From NCBI RefSeq assembly GCF_024648825.1, contig NZ_JANBBE010000011.1:248001-312000 (forward strand): DNA of 64,000 bases. The letters run 5' to 3'. Both the position numbers and the translations under genes were made by a program. How positions within the stretch are numbered: position 1 is the first letter of the stretch; every line of letters begins with the position of its first letter. The notes beneath the pieces are model-generated. The model did no database searches. It was not told where the DNA came from and worked only from the letters and a program-made list of their open reading frames with translations. This DNA comes from Lentzea californiensis (GTDB lineage Bacteria; Actinomycetota; Actinomycetes; Mycobacteriales; Pseudonocardiaceae). Of the stretch, positions 42,409 to 51,328 are shown piece by piece.

Positions 42409-43275
42409 ATGACGCAGCAGCTCGACGAGGCCGAGTCGGTGTTCGCGGCGGCCCGCCCGAGGCTGTTCGGCATCGCGTACCGCATGACCGGCAGCGTGGC
42501 CGACGCCGAGGACCTGGTGCAGGAGGTGTGGGTGCGCTGGCAGCTCGCGAACCGCGCCGCCGTGCTCAACCCCGAGGCGTACCTGGCCACCGCGATCACC
42601 CGGCTCGCGATCAACGAGTCGCAGACCGCGCGGGCCCGCCGCGAGACCTACGTCGGGCCGTGGCTGCCCGAACCCGTCGACACCTCCGCGGACCCGCAGG
42701 TCGGGGCGGAGCAGGGCGCGGTGCTCGAACTCGCGGTGCTGATGCTGCTGGAGAAGCTGACCCCGACCGAACGTGCCGCGTACGTGCTGCGCGAGGCGTT
42801 CGACTACCCCTACCGGGAGATCGCCGAGATCGTGCAGACCAGCGAGGTCGCGACGCGGCAGCTGGTCAGCAGGGCGCGCAAGCACCTCGCGGACGAACGC
42901 CGGGTGCCCGTCGGGCGCGCGGACCAGCGCAAGCTGCTGGAGGCGTTCGTGGCGGCGGCGCAAGCCGGTGACCTGGCGGCGCTCGAGAAGCTGTTCGCGC
43001 AGGACGTCGTGAGCTACTCCGACAGCAACGGCGCGATCCGCGCGGCCGGTCGCCCGCTGTTCGGCGCGGCCTCCCTGGCGAAGATCATCTCGGGCTGGGC
43101 GCCGTCGTTCTGGGCCGGTGCGGAAGCGTCGTTCGTCGAGGCGAACGGGCTCACCGCCGTGCGGCTGCGCAAGGACGACGGCACCTACGCGGTGATCACC
43201 GTGACGGCGTCCGCGGAAGGCATCGACCAGGTGTTGTGGCTGGTCAACCCCGAGAAGCTGGCCGCGTTCCAGTAG
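42409..43275 (+). CDS. ECF sigma factor of the ECF41 type (SigJ-like) with C-terminal SnoaL-like domain
   Basis: The 288-residue protein has sigma region 2 ('FGIAYRMTGSVADAEDLVQEVWVRW'), the linker motif 'WLPEP' (in 'YVGPWLPEPVDT'), region 4 ('LTPTERAAYVLREAFDYPYREIAEI') and a C-terminal NTF2-like extension ending with 'NPEKLAAFQ'. The WLPEP and NPDKL-like motifs mark ECF41 factors, whose C-terminal domain tunes activity instead of an anti-sigma factor. The partner gene is normally next door, as here (SDR at 43352). Confidence 0.92.
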   Translation: MTQQLDEAESVFAAARPRLFGIAYRMTGSVADAEDLVQEVWVRWQLANRAAVLNPEAYLATAITRLAINESQTARARRETYVGPWLPEPVDTSADPQVGAEQGAVLELAVLMLLEKLTPTERAAYVLREAFDYPYREIAEIVQTSEVATRQLVSRARKHLADERRVPVGRADQRKLLEAFVAAAQAGDLAALEKLFAQDVVSYSDSNGAIRAAGRPLFGAASLAKIISGWAPSFWAGAEASFVEANGLTAVRLRKDDGTYAVITVTASAEGIDQVLWLVNPEKLAAFQ

Positions 43276-43278
43276 GCC

Positions 43279-43305
43279 TGTCACAACTTCAGGGCCTGTC
43301 CTGTC
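43279..43305 (+). promoter_or_regulatory. ECF41-type promoter
   Basis: TGTCACA (43279-43285), a 16-base spacer, then TGTC (43302-43305). The reported ECF41 consensus is TGTCACA, about 16 bases, CGTC. It lies just after the sigma gene and 46 bases before the SDR start. Confidence 0.75.
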
Positions 43306-43351
43306 TTAGCTCGTGAACACCCGCACAGGGAACACGAGAGGGATGGAACCC

Positions 43352-44098
43352 ATGAGGATCGTTGTCATCGGCGGCACCGGTTTGATCGGCAGCCAGGTCG
43401 TGAAGCGGCTCGGTGAGCACGGCCACGACGCCGTGCCCGCGTCCCCGAACAGCGGCGTGAACACGCTGACCGGAGAGGGCGTCGAGGAGGTGCTGAAGGG
43501 CGCCGACGTGCTGGTCGACGTGTCGAACTCGCCGTCGTTCGCCGACGACGACGTCATGAACTTCTTCACCACCGCCACGACGAACCTGACGAAGGCCGCT
43601 GCCGAGGCGGGCGTCGGCCACTACGTCGCGCTGTCGATCGTCGGCACGGACGAGCTGCCCGAGTCCGGCTACCTGCGCGCGAAGGTGGCGCAGGAGAAGC
43701 TCATCGAGGAGTCGGGTCTGACGTACTCGATCATCCGCGCCACCCAGTTCTTCGAGTTCGCGGGTGCCATCGCGAACTCCGCCGAGCGGGACGGCGCCGT
43801 GCACCTCCCGCACGGTGGCGTCCAGCCGATCGCCGCGTCCGACGTCGCCGCGGTGGTCGCGCGGACGGCCGCGACCGAGCCGGTCAACGGTGTGCTGGAG
43901 ATCGGTGGTCCGGAAGAGCTCACAATGGACGGTTGGGTTCGCACGGTGCTGACGCAGCGCAAGGACCCGCGCGAGGTCATCGGCGACCCGAAAGCGCAGT
44001 ACTTCGGCACGTTGCTGACCGGCAAGCAGCTCGTGCCGAACGCGGGCGCGCAGCTGCAGCCGACCAGCCTGCGGGACTGGCTCGCCGCGGGGAACTGA
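43352..44098 (+). CDS. NAD(P)-dependent atypical SDR/NmrA-like oxidoreductase, ECF41 partner
   Basis: The 248-residue protein starts 'MRIVVIGGTGLIGSQVVKRL' (GGTGLIG loop). It has 'DVLVDVSNSPSF', 'GVGHYVALSIVGTDELPESGYLRAKVAQEKLIEESGLTYSIIRATQFFEF' (visible as the SDRa5 pattern with Y-x-x-x-K) and a C-terminal lid. ECF41 factors usually drive exactly one such oxidoreductase/epimerase/decarboxylase. ATG 43352 follows GAGAGGG by about nine bases and is preferred to ATG 43343. Confidence 0.85.
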   Translation: MRIVVIGGTGLIGSQVVKRLGEHGHDAVPASPNSGVNTLTGEGVEEVLKGADVLVDVSNSPSFADDDVMNFFTTATTNLTKAAAEAGVGHYVALSIVGTDELPESGYLRAKVAQEKLIEESGLTYSIIRATQFFEFAGAIANSAERDGAVHLPHGGVQPIAASDVAAVVARTAATEPVNGVLEIGGPEELTMDGWVRTVLTQRKDPREVIGDPKAQYFGTLLTGKQLVPNAGAQLQPTSLRDWLAAGN

Positions 44099-44109
44099 CG
44101 CGTGTTCGC

Positions 44110-44136
44110 GGCGGGTGGGGATCGGGCCCACCCGCC
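44110..44136. terminator. Hairpin between convergent genes
   Basis: GGCGGGTGGG (44110-44119) pairs with CCCACCCGCC (44127-44136) around a 7-nt loop, between the SDR gene and the LuxR gene on the other strand. Confidence 0.75.
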
Positions 44137-44145
44137 CCGTGCGTC

Positions 44146-46800
44146 TCAGAACTTCGCGTCGCGCAGCTGGCGGCGCGAAGTCACCCCGACCTTGCCGAAC
44201 ACCTTGCGCAGGTGCCATTCCACGGTCCGAGGGCTGATGAACAACCGCGTGCCGATCTCCGGGTTCGAGTAGCCCTCCCGAGCCAGCCGCGCGATCTGGT
44301 ACTCCTGCGCGGTCAGTTCGTCCGTGGGGTCGGCGGTCCGCTTGCGCGCCGTCTCGCCGGTCGCCTGCAGTTCCCGCATCGCGCGGTCGGCGAACGTCGG
44401 CATCCCGCACGCCGTCAGCGTTTCGTGCGCGGTGCGGAGGTGCTCGCGGGCCTCGACCCGTTGTCCCTCACGCCGCAACCACTCGCCGTACAGCAGGTGT
44501 GCGCGGCCCAGTTCACCGCGCAGGGCCGTCCGCTCGAAGCAGGCGATCGACTCGGCGAACGCCGAGGAATCCCCGTTCAGCGCCCGTAGACGGGCCTTGA
44601 CGCCCAACGACCACTGCGTGTCGACCCACGGCGCCGAACGCTCCAGAGCCTCGGCGACCAGGGCCGTGTCGCCGGTGCGGGAGGCGGCCTCGGCCAGTTC
44701 GGACGCGACCAGGCAGCTGTAGACCAGGGTGTCGGACGCCCACACGCGCAGCGCGGCGGCGCGGGCGAGGTCGTGGCGGCCCAGTCCGTTGTGGAGGATC
44801 GCGGCGGTCCAGTCGGCGATCACGGCCAGCCGTCCCTGGCCCGCCGCCAGCGCTTCCGCCCGCGCGGTTGCCATGTCCTCACCGCGGTAGGCGGCTTGCA
44901 GCAGCACCGCGTAGCCGACCGGCGGGGTGCCGGTGACCTCCGAGATGCGCTGGTCCTCCTCGATCAACGCCTGCGCGGCGGCGGGTTCGCCGGCGAGGAG
45001 TTCGTTGTCCGCCAGGAAGTTCAGTGCGAACTGCAACTGCACGAGCGCGCCGGCGTCGCGGGACAGCCGGACCTGCTGCTGGGCGAACGCCCGGCGCGTG
45101 TCGAAGTCCCACAGCTCGGTCGCGACGATCCCGCCCGCGCGGTTGCCGAACAGCCAGGGCACGCGGCTGATGTCGTCGGCGCCGACCTTCAACGCGCGCA
45201 GGTCGTCCAGCGCACGGGTCATGGGCGCGACGGCCGCCGCGTAGCCGGAGGTGATGCGGGTCGTCAGCGCGTCGAGCACCAGGTCCATGGCGCAGGGCGG
45301 GGTGCGGGCCGGGGGAGCGGTGCGGGCGGCGTCGGCCAGCGGCGCGCCGGCCCAGATCGCGGCCGAGAGGGCCTCCAGGTGCGTCTCGCGGGCCAGGTCG
45401 GCGTCGAACGGCGCGAGCCTGCGGGCCGCGCTGAACAGCAGCGGCGCGGCGTCGGCGACCCGGCGCTGGTCGAACGCGATGTGCCCGCGCAGGTGCTCGA
45501 CCTGGGCGCTGCGGTGCTCGTCCGGTGGTCCCGCGTCGACGGCGGACAGCAGTCGCAACGAGGCGTCCAGCGCGCCCGCGTCACGCTTGGCCCGCGCGGC
45601 GGCGAGCTCGCGGGAAGCCCGGCGGCCGGGTTCCGGCGTCAGCACGGCGGCCTGTTCGAGGAACGCGGCGGCGGCCAGCAGCCCGCCACGGGCCTGGGCA
45701 CGACCGGCCGAGTTCTCCAGATCGGCGGCGACTTCTTCGTCCGGTGCGGCGGTGCCCTGCGCCCGGTGCCACGCACGCCGGTCCGGGTCGATGGCCGGAT
45801 CCGTCACGTCGGCGAGCGCCCGGTGCACGCGCAGCCGGTCCACCGCGGACGCCGAGCGGTAGACGGCGGAGCGCACCAGCGGGTGCCGGAACTGGACGCG
45901 GGCACCGAACTCGATCAACCCGGTGCCCAGTGCGGCGGCCGCCGGGTCCGCACCCAGCCCGAGCAGGCCCGCCGCCTGCCACAGCAGGGTCGCGTCGCCG
46001 AGCGGCTCGGCCGCGGCGGTCAGCATCAGCAGCCGGGTGTCGGCGGGCAGCGGCGCGATCTGGCGGACGAAGCTCTGCTCGATGCGGCTGGTCAGCGGCC
46101 CCGGGTCCAGCCCGTCCGCCGCCTCGCGCGGCAGTTCCAGCAACGCCAGCGGGTTGCCGCGGGCCTCGGCGACGATCCGGTCGCGCACCCGGCCGTCCAC
46201 CGGTCCCTTGATCACCGACTCCAGCAACGCGCGGGCGTCGGCGTCGTCCAGGCCGCGCACGAACAGCTCGGGCAGCCCGTCGAGGTAGTCGTTGCCCTCG
46301 CGCAGCACGAAGACCAGCGCGATCCGTTCGGCGAGCAGCCTGCGGGCGACGAACCCGAGCACCGCCGACGACATCGGGTCGAGCCACTGCGCGTCGTCCA
46401 CCAGGCACACCAGCGGCTGCTCGTCGGCGACCTCGGCGAGCAGCGTCAGCACCGCCAGACCCACCATGAACCGCGTCGGCCGCGGCCCGGAGGCCATCCC
46501 GAACGCCGTGCCGAGTGCCTCGCGCTGCGGTGCCGGGAGCCGGTCCAGCCGGTCGAGGAACGGCACGCACAGCTGGTGCAGCCCCGCGTACGGGAACGCG
46601 CTCTCGGACTCGACCCCGGCGGCCCGCGTCACGCGGAAACCCGAGGCCCGCGCCGACACCCGGTCGAGCAGCGCGGTCTTGCCGATGCCGGCCTCACCCC
46701 GCAGGACCAGCACCTGACCGGCACCGGACCGCGCCCGCGTGAGCAACCGGTCCAGCGTCTCGCCCTCAGCACGTCTGCCGAGCAGACCTTCGTCCGACAC
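44146..46800 (-). CDS. LuxR-family regulator with N-terminal AAA ATPase (LAL type)
   Basis: The protein has 884 residues from GTG 46800 ('VSDEGLLGRRAEGETLDRLL'). Walker A 'GEAGIGKTALLD', Walker B 'PLVCLVDDAQWLDPMS', a long TPR-like middle and the C-terminal HTH ('LTAQEYQIARLAREGYSNPEIGTRLF', 'RTVEWHLRKVFGKVGVTSRRQLRDA') are all clear. It is a distant paralogue of the regulator at 3641. ATG 46842 would add 14 residues not typical of the family. It is divergent from the VOC-FAD-VOC operon, which it may control. Confidence 0.88.
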   Translation of the reverse strand: MSDEGLLGRRAEGETLDRLLTRARSGAGQVLVLRGEAGIGKTALLDRVSARASGFRVTRAAGVESESAFPYAGLHQLCVPFLDRLDRLPAPQREALGTAFGMASGPRPTRFMVGLAVLTLLAEVADEQPLVCLVDDAQWLDPMSSAVLGFVARRLLAERIALVFVLREGNDYLDGLPELFVRGLDDADARALLESVIKGPVDGRVRDRIVAEARGNPLALLELPREAADGLDPGPLTSRIEQSFVRQIAPLPADTRLLMLTAAAEPLGDATLLWQAAGLLGLGADPAAAALGTGLIEFGARVQFRHPLVRSAVYRSASAVDRLRVHRALADVTDPAIDPDRRAWHRAQGTAAPDEEVAADLENSAGRAQARGGLLAAAAFLEQAAVLTPEPGRRASRELAAARAKRDAGALDASLRLLSAVDAGPPDEHRSAQVEHLRGHIAFDQRRVADAAPLLFSAARRLAPFDADLARETHLEALSAAIWAGAPLADAARTAPPARTPPCAMDLVLDALTTRITSGYAAAVAPMTRALDDLRALKVGADDISRVPWLFGNRAGGIVATELWDFDTRRAFAQQQVRLSRDAGALVQLQFALNFLADNELLAGEPAAAQALIEEDQRISEVTGTPPVGYAVLLQAAYRGEDMATARAEALAAGQGRLAVIADWTAAILHNGLGRHDLARAAALRVWASDTLVYSCLVASELAEAASRTGDTALVAEALERSAPWVDTQWSLGVKARLRALNGDSSAFAESIACFERTALRGELGRAHLLYGEWLRREGQRVEAREHLRTAHETLTACGMPTFADRAMRELQATGETARKRTADPTDELTAQEYQIARLAREGYSNPEIGTRLFISPRTVEWHLRKVFGKVGVTSRRQLRDAKF

Positions 46801-46908
46801 GGGTCCGAGCCTACGGGCCAGGGGGTGACCAGGGTGTTCCACGGGTTCGAGCGACCCCCTTGCGGGAGCAGTCTCATGTCATCGACAGAACGAAGGAGAT
46901 GAACCCCG

Positions 46909-47355
46909 ATGGACTACAAGCTCGAGGTGACCGTCATCCCGGTCAGCGACATCGACCGGGCCGTTCACTTCTACAAGGCGCTGGGCTGGCGCTTCGACGC
47001 CGAGTTCGCCGACGACGAGGGCTACCGCCTGGTCCAGTTCACGCCGACCGGCTCACCCGCGTCGATCATCTTCGGCACCGGCGTCTCGAACGCCGCACCC
47101 GGCAGCGTCGAGGGCCTGCACCTGATCGTCGAGGACGTCGAGGCCGCCCGCGAGGACCTGATCGGCCGCGGCGTGCAGGTCAGCGAGGTCTTCCACGACA
47201 AGACCGGCGTCTTCCACCACGCCGGCACCACCGGCCGGGTCGCCGGCCCGGACCCCGCCCGCACCAGCTACGGCTCGTTCGCCTCGTTCAGCGACCCGGA
47301 CGGCAACGGCTGGGTGCTCCAGGAGGTCACGACGCGCCTCCCGGGACGTGTGTGA
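46909..47355 (+). CDS. VOC/glyoxalase-fold protein 1
   Basis: The 148-residue protein has paired beta-alpha-beta-beta-beta units: 'LEVTVIPVSDIDRAVHFYKALGWRFDAEF', 'GLHLIVEDVEAAREDLIGRGVQVSE', 'ASFSDPDGNGWVLQEVTTRLPGRV'. Metal ligands of active glyoxalases are only partly present. It is close to the second VOC protein of the operon. ATG 46909 has AAGGAGATG-type spacing upstream. Its stop overlaps the FAD gene start (TGATG). Confidence 0.85.
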   Translation: MDYKLEVTVIPVSDIDRAVHFYKALGWRFDAEFADDEGYRLVQFTPTGSPASIIFGTGVSNAAPGSVEGLHLIVEDVEAAREDLIGRGVQVSEVFHDKTGVFHHAGTTGRVAGPDPARTSYGSFASFSDPDGNGWVLQEVTTRLPGRV

Positions 47356-48698
47356 TGACCTCGCACTACGACGTGATCGTCATCGGCGGCGGCTCACCCG
47401 GCGAGCACTTCGCCGCCGCCGTCGCCGAGGGCGGGCTGCGGGTGGCGGTGGTCGAACGCGAGTTGCTCGGCGGCGAGTGCTCCTTCTGGGCGTGCATCCC
47501 GTCCAAGACCCTGCTGCGTGCCGGTGAGGCCGTGGCGGCCGCGAAGGAGGTCCCCGGCGCCAGTGAGGCGGTCACCGGCGGCATCGACGTGAAGGCCGTG
47601 CTCGACTGGCGCGACTTCATGGTGTCGTCCTACGACGACACGGGCGGCGAGAAATGGGCCGAGAGCGCCGGAATCGACGTGCTGCGCGGCCACGGCGAGA
47701 TCGCCGGACCGGGGACCGTCGCGGTCGGCGACCAGACCTACACCGCCGACCACATCGTGATCGCCACCGGCTCGTCGGCCTTCCTCCCGCCGATCCCGGG
47801 CCTGAGCGACCTGGAGGTGTGGACGAACCGCGAGGCCACCGGCGTTCGTGAGATCCCGCGCCGGCTGCTGGTCCTGGGCGGCGGACCTGTGGGAGTCGAG
47901 ATGGCGCAGGCGTTCCTGAGCCTCGGCTCCGAGGTCGCCCTGGTCGAGGGCGACGACCGGCTGCTGCCCCGCGAACCGGAGGCAGCCGGCCGGGCGCTCA
48001 CCGAGGCACTGGCCGCGGACGGCGTCGAACTGCACCTCGGCGTGCGCGCCACCGCGGCCCGGTTCGAGGACGACGAGTACGTGCTCGACCTCCCGGACGG
48101 CACCCGGCTGCGCGGCGACAAGCTCCTCGTCGCTACCGGCCGCCGCCCGCGGGTCGACGGCATCGGACTTGAAACCGTTGGTGTCGAGGCGAATCCACGC
48201 GGCATCGCCACCGACGGGCGGATGAACGTGGCGGACGGCATCTGGGCGGTCGGCGACGTCACGGGCCAGTGGAACCTGACCCACGTCGGCAAGTACCAGG
48301 GCCGCGTCGCCGCCGCGAACATCCTCGGCACGCCGGCCGAGGTCGACTACAGCGCCGTTCCTCGCGTCGTGTTCACCTCTCCGGAGGTCGCTGCGGTCGG
48401 TGCGGCAGAAGGGAAGTACACCGCGACCGCCCACTTGTCCGGTGTCGCGCGCACAGCCACCTACACCCGTGAGTACGCCACGAAGCCCGGATTCCTGACT
48501 CTCGTGTCCGACGGCGAAGTCCTCACCGGCGCCTACGCCGTCGGCCCGGAGGCGGGCGAGTGGTTGCAGCAGGCCACCGTCGCGATCCGCGCGAAGGTCC
48601 CGCTGTCCGTGCTGCTCGACGTCATCCAGCCGTTCCCCACCTTTTCGGAGGCGTTCCTCAACGCACTCCGCGACCTCGCGAAGGAAGCAGCGAAGTGA
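47355..48698 (+). CDS. Pyridine nucleotide-disulfide oxidoreductase lacking the C-terminal His
   Basis: The 447-residue flavoprotein has 'YDVIVIGGGSPGEHFA', a redox pair Cys42/Cys47 ('GGECSFWACIPSK', CX4C), NAD(P) loop 'LLVLGGGPVGVEMA', 'GIWAVGDVTGQ' and a dimerisation domain. In dihydrolipoamide dehydrogenases the last block is HAHPT-SE; here it is 'VIQPFPTFSEAF', so the base His is missing though Glu is kept. It is therefore unlikely to be a classic lipoamide or mercuric reductase. It lies between two VOC genes, overlapping both. Confidence 0.85.
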   Translation: MTSHYDVIVIGGGSPGEHFAAAVAEGGLRVAVVERELLGGECSFWACIPSKTLLRAGEAVAAAKEVPGASEAVTGGIDVKAVLDWRDFMVSSYDDTGGEKWAESAGIDVLRGHGEIAGPGTVAVGDQTYTADHIVIATGSSAFLPPIPGLSDLEVWTNREATGVREIPRRLLVLGGGPVGVEMAQAFLSLGSEVALVEGDDRLLPREPEAAGRALTEALAADGVELHLGVRATAARFEDDEYVLDLPDGTRLRGDKLLVATGRRPRVDGIGLETVGVEANPRGIATDGRMNVADGIWAVGDVTGQWNLTHVGKYQGRVAAANILGTPAEVDYSAVPRVVFTSPEVAAVGAAEGKYTATAHLSGVARTATYTREYATKPGFLTLVSDGEVLTGAYAVGPEAGEWLQQATVAIRAKVPLSVLLDVIQPFPTFSEAFLNALRDLAKEAAK

Positions 48699-49291
48699 AG
48701 AAGCTCGAACAGATCGACATGAAGCTCGAAGTCACCGTCATCCCCGTCACGGACGTGGAGCGCGCCAAGGAGTTCTACCGCGGCCTCGGCTGGCGCCAGG
48801 ACGTCACCCCGCCGTGGGTCGTGCAGTTCACCCCTTACGGATCCGGCGCGTCCATCCACTTCGGCGAGGGCGTCACGACCGCGGAACCCGGCTCCGGCAG
48901 ACACTTCCTGGTCGTCGCGGACGTCGTCGAGACGCACGAGGCCCTGCTGGCGGCGGGGATCAAGGTCGGCCCGCTGTTCCACGGCGGCCCGGACGGCCCC
49001 GTCGAAGGCGCGGACCCCGAGCGCCGCAGCTACTTCACCCGCGCCGAGTTCGCCGACCCGGACGGCAACACGTGGATCCTGCAGGAGGTCACGACCCGCC
49101 TGCCCGGCCGCGTCGACTCCGACGACACGTCCTACGGCTCGATCACCGACCTGGCTGCGGCGTTGCGCAGGGCCGCGGTGGCCCACGGCGAGCACGAGAC
49201 GCGCAACGGCGGCGAGTACGACGAGAACTGGCCCGACTGGTACGCCGAGCACATGGTCAAAGAGCAGACGGGCGAACAGCTCCCGCAGTAG
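48695..49291 (+). CDS. VOC/glyoxalase-fold protein 2 with C-terminal extension
   Basis: The 198-residue protein has 'MKLEVTVIPVTDVERAKEFYRGLGWRQD', 'HFLVVADVVETHEALLAAGIKVG' and 'FADPDGNTWILQEVTTRLPGRV'. The last block is nearly the same as in VOC protein 1, so the two are paralogues. A 50-residue tail ('SYGSITDLAAALRRAAVAHGEHE', 'ENWPDWYAEHMVKEQTG') is found on some VOC proteins. GTG 48695 overlaps the FAD stop by four bases. Confidence 0.85.
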   Translation: MKKLEQIDMKLEVTVIPVTDVERAKEFYRGLGWRQDVTPPWVVQFTPYGSGASIHFGEGVTTAEPGSGRHFLVVADVVETHEALLAAGIKVGPLFHGGPDGPVEGADPERRSYFTRAEFADPDGNTWILQEVTTRLPGRVDSDDTSYGSITDLAAALRRAAVAHGEHETRNGGEYDENWPDWYAEHMVKEQTGEQLPQ

Positions 49292-49301
49292 GTTCGGGCG
49301 G

Positions 49302-51275
49302 GTGGACGAGGAAATCGCGAGAGCGCTGCGCGGAACGCCGAGCACCTTGGCGTTCCGCGCGCTTTGTGCTGCCGTGACGAGGTCCGGCGAGGATCTTCTT
49401 GCGTGGTGCGAAGAACAGCTGGCCTCCTGGCCGGACGAGACCCGCCAGGCTCCGTACCCGTGGATCGCCGCACTGGAAGCCGGTTTCATCAGACCGGTGT
49501 GGCCGCTGGTCCGCTCGCTCGACCTCGGCAGCGGTGTCCGTCAGGGGATGCGCGCACTGGCGCTTCCCGATCCGCGGACCTGTGCCGAGGTGCGTGCGGT
49601 CACCGACCTGAAGCTCGCCCCGTTCGGCCACCGCCAGGTGGCGGCGTTCGCCGAGACAGCGGACCACTGGCGGAACCTGCGTTCGGTGGAGGTCGCGGGA
49701 CTGTGGGAGTTCGACGCGGAACCGATGGCGCGGTTCGCGGCGAGCGACGCGGTGGCCCGGCTGGAGTCGCTGACGGTCGTGCGGGTGCGGGAGAGCCTGT
49801 GGGGCCTCGACAACCCACCACTGCGCATCGAGCGGCCGACCGGGCTGAAACACGCGGGTCTGCTCGCGGATGACCTGCTCCACCTGCTGCGCAACGGTTT
49901 CGCACCGGACCTGACCTCCGTCACCGTGCTCGTGCGGAGCGTCGGCGAGGCAAGCGAGCTGGCCGGGTTCGAAGGACTCGCCGCACTGGAGCGGCTCGAG
50001 ATCGGGTTCCGCTGCGGCAAGGACGCGGTCGAGCAGGACGAGATCGCGTCCGAGGAGTTCTTCTCCCGCGCGCGACTGACGAACCTCCGCAGCCTCACCG
50101 TGCACGGGTCGCACCTGAACAGGGGTGGTGCGCGCGGCCTGATCGCGGCCGAAGCCGTGCTGCGGCAGCTCACCGAACTGACCCTTGCGGACCTGCCGGG
50201 CGGCGACGACGTGATCGCTCTTGTCCTGGGCGCCACCGACGCCGCGATCATCGAGAAGCTCGCCCTGACCGGCCTCGTTGCCACCGACCGCAGCGCCGAC
50301 GCGTTCGCCGCCGAGTACCCGAGGCTGCGGCACCTGGACCTGAACGGGAACTACCTCGGTCCCGCAGGTGTGCGAAAGCTGCTCGCCGCCCGCTTGCCCG
50401 TGCTCGAACACCTCGACCTCGGTTGCGTGAGCGGGACGCCGCACTACAGCCGTGCGCGGCCACAGCCGATCGGCGACGCGGGCGCTCAGGCCGTGGCACG
50501 GCACAAGGGCTTGAAGCGGCTGAACCTCGCGGCCACGGGTCTCACACCAGCGGGCCTCCGTTCGGTGCTGGAGCTGCCGCTCGAGTTCCTGGACGTGTCG
50601 AGCAACCCGCTGGGCGACCTGCCGTCGTTGCCGGCAGCGCCCGCCTAGCGCACCCTCCGGACGCTGGTGCTGGACGACTGCGCGTTCGGTGACCCGGCGT
50701 TGCTGCCGCCGAACGCTCCGCTGCTGGAAAGCCTCTCCCTGGCGCACAACAACATCGGCTCCGATAGCGCGCGTGCACTCGCCGCCTGGCCGGTGCTGCC
50801 GCAGCTGTGGGAACTGAACCTGCACGAGAACGTCATCGGTGACGACGGCCTGGTGGATCTGGCCAGATCCCGCGCGGCACAACGACTTCTCGAACTGGAC
50901 CTGGAACAGGACGTCTGGACCGCGCACCGCCGCCGCCACAGCGCGCCGCTTCCCGCCGAGGTCGTGGCGCCGGAGTCGTTCCCGAACCTGGACGCGCTGT
51001 ACCTGGGCGTGATCGACGACTACCACGGCCATCGCAGCTCGTGCGGCTTTCCCCGTGACCGGCTCGAAGAACTGATCAGGACCGGACGTCCCGAGCTGGC
51101 CGCGTTCCTCTCGCACGTCGACCTCATCGCGTACCTCCCCGGCGAGAACGAGGACTGGGACCCGAGAACGGAGGACTACCGCTCCGAACGCCTGGCCCGG
51201 TACGCCGAGGCGTTCGCCGCCGCCGAGCAGTTCGCCCGCGAGGTGATGCCGGGTGACCCTAGGGGTCGTCCCTGA
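49302..51275 (+). pseudogene. Leucine-rich-repeat protein split by an in-frame amber codon
   Basis: The frame from GTG 49302 reads 448 residues to TAG at 50646-50648, then continues in the same frame for another 209 residues. LRR units run on both sides: 'LRHLDLNGNYLGPAGVRKLL', 'LKRLNLAATGLTPAGLRSVL', 'LEFLDVSSNPLGDL', then after the stop 'LRTLVLDDCAFGDPALLP', 'LESLSLAHNNIGSDSARAL', 'LWELNLHENVIGDDGLVDL'. The N-terminal 'RALRGTPSTLAFRALCAAV' resembles TIGR02996-like openings. It may be a recent nonsense mutation, readthrough or sequencing error. If two genes, the second could start at 50667. Confidence 0.7.
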
Positions 51276-51328
51276 TGTGCCAAGGTGTCGCCGCCGCTTA
51301 CCTTCCTGCACAAGCGAGGGAGGCCGCG

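Noticed and set aside
44773-46902. A 709-codon plus-strand frame opposite the LuxR-ATPase
   Set aside because: Gln/Arg/Gly-rich with no motifs, whereas the minus strand has Walker A, Walker B and HTH.
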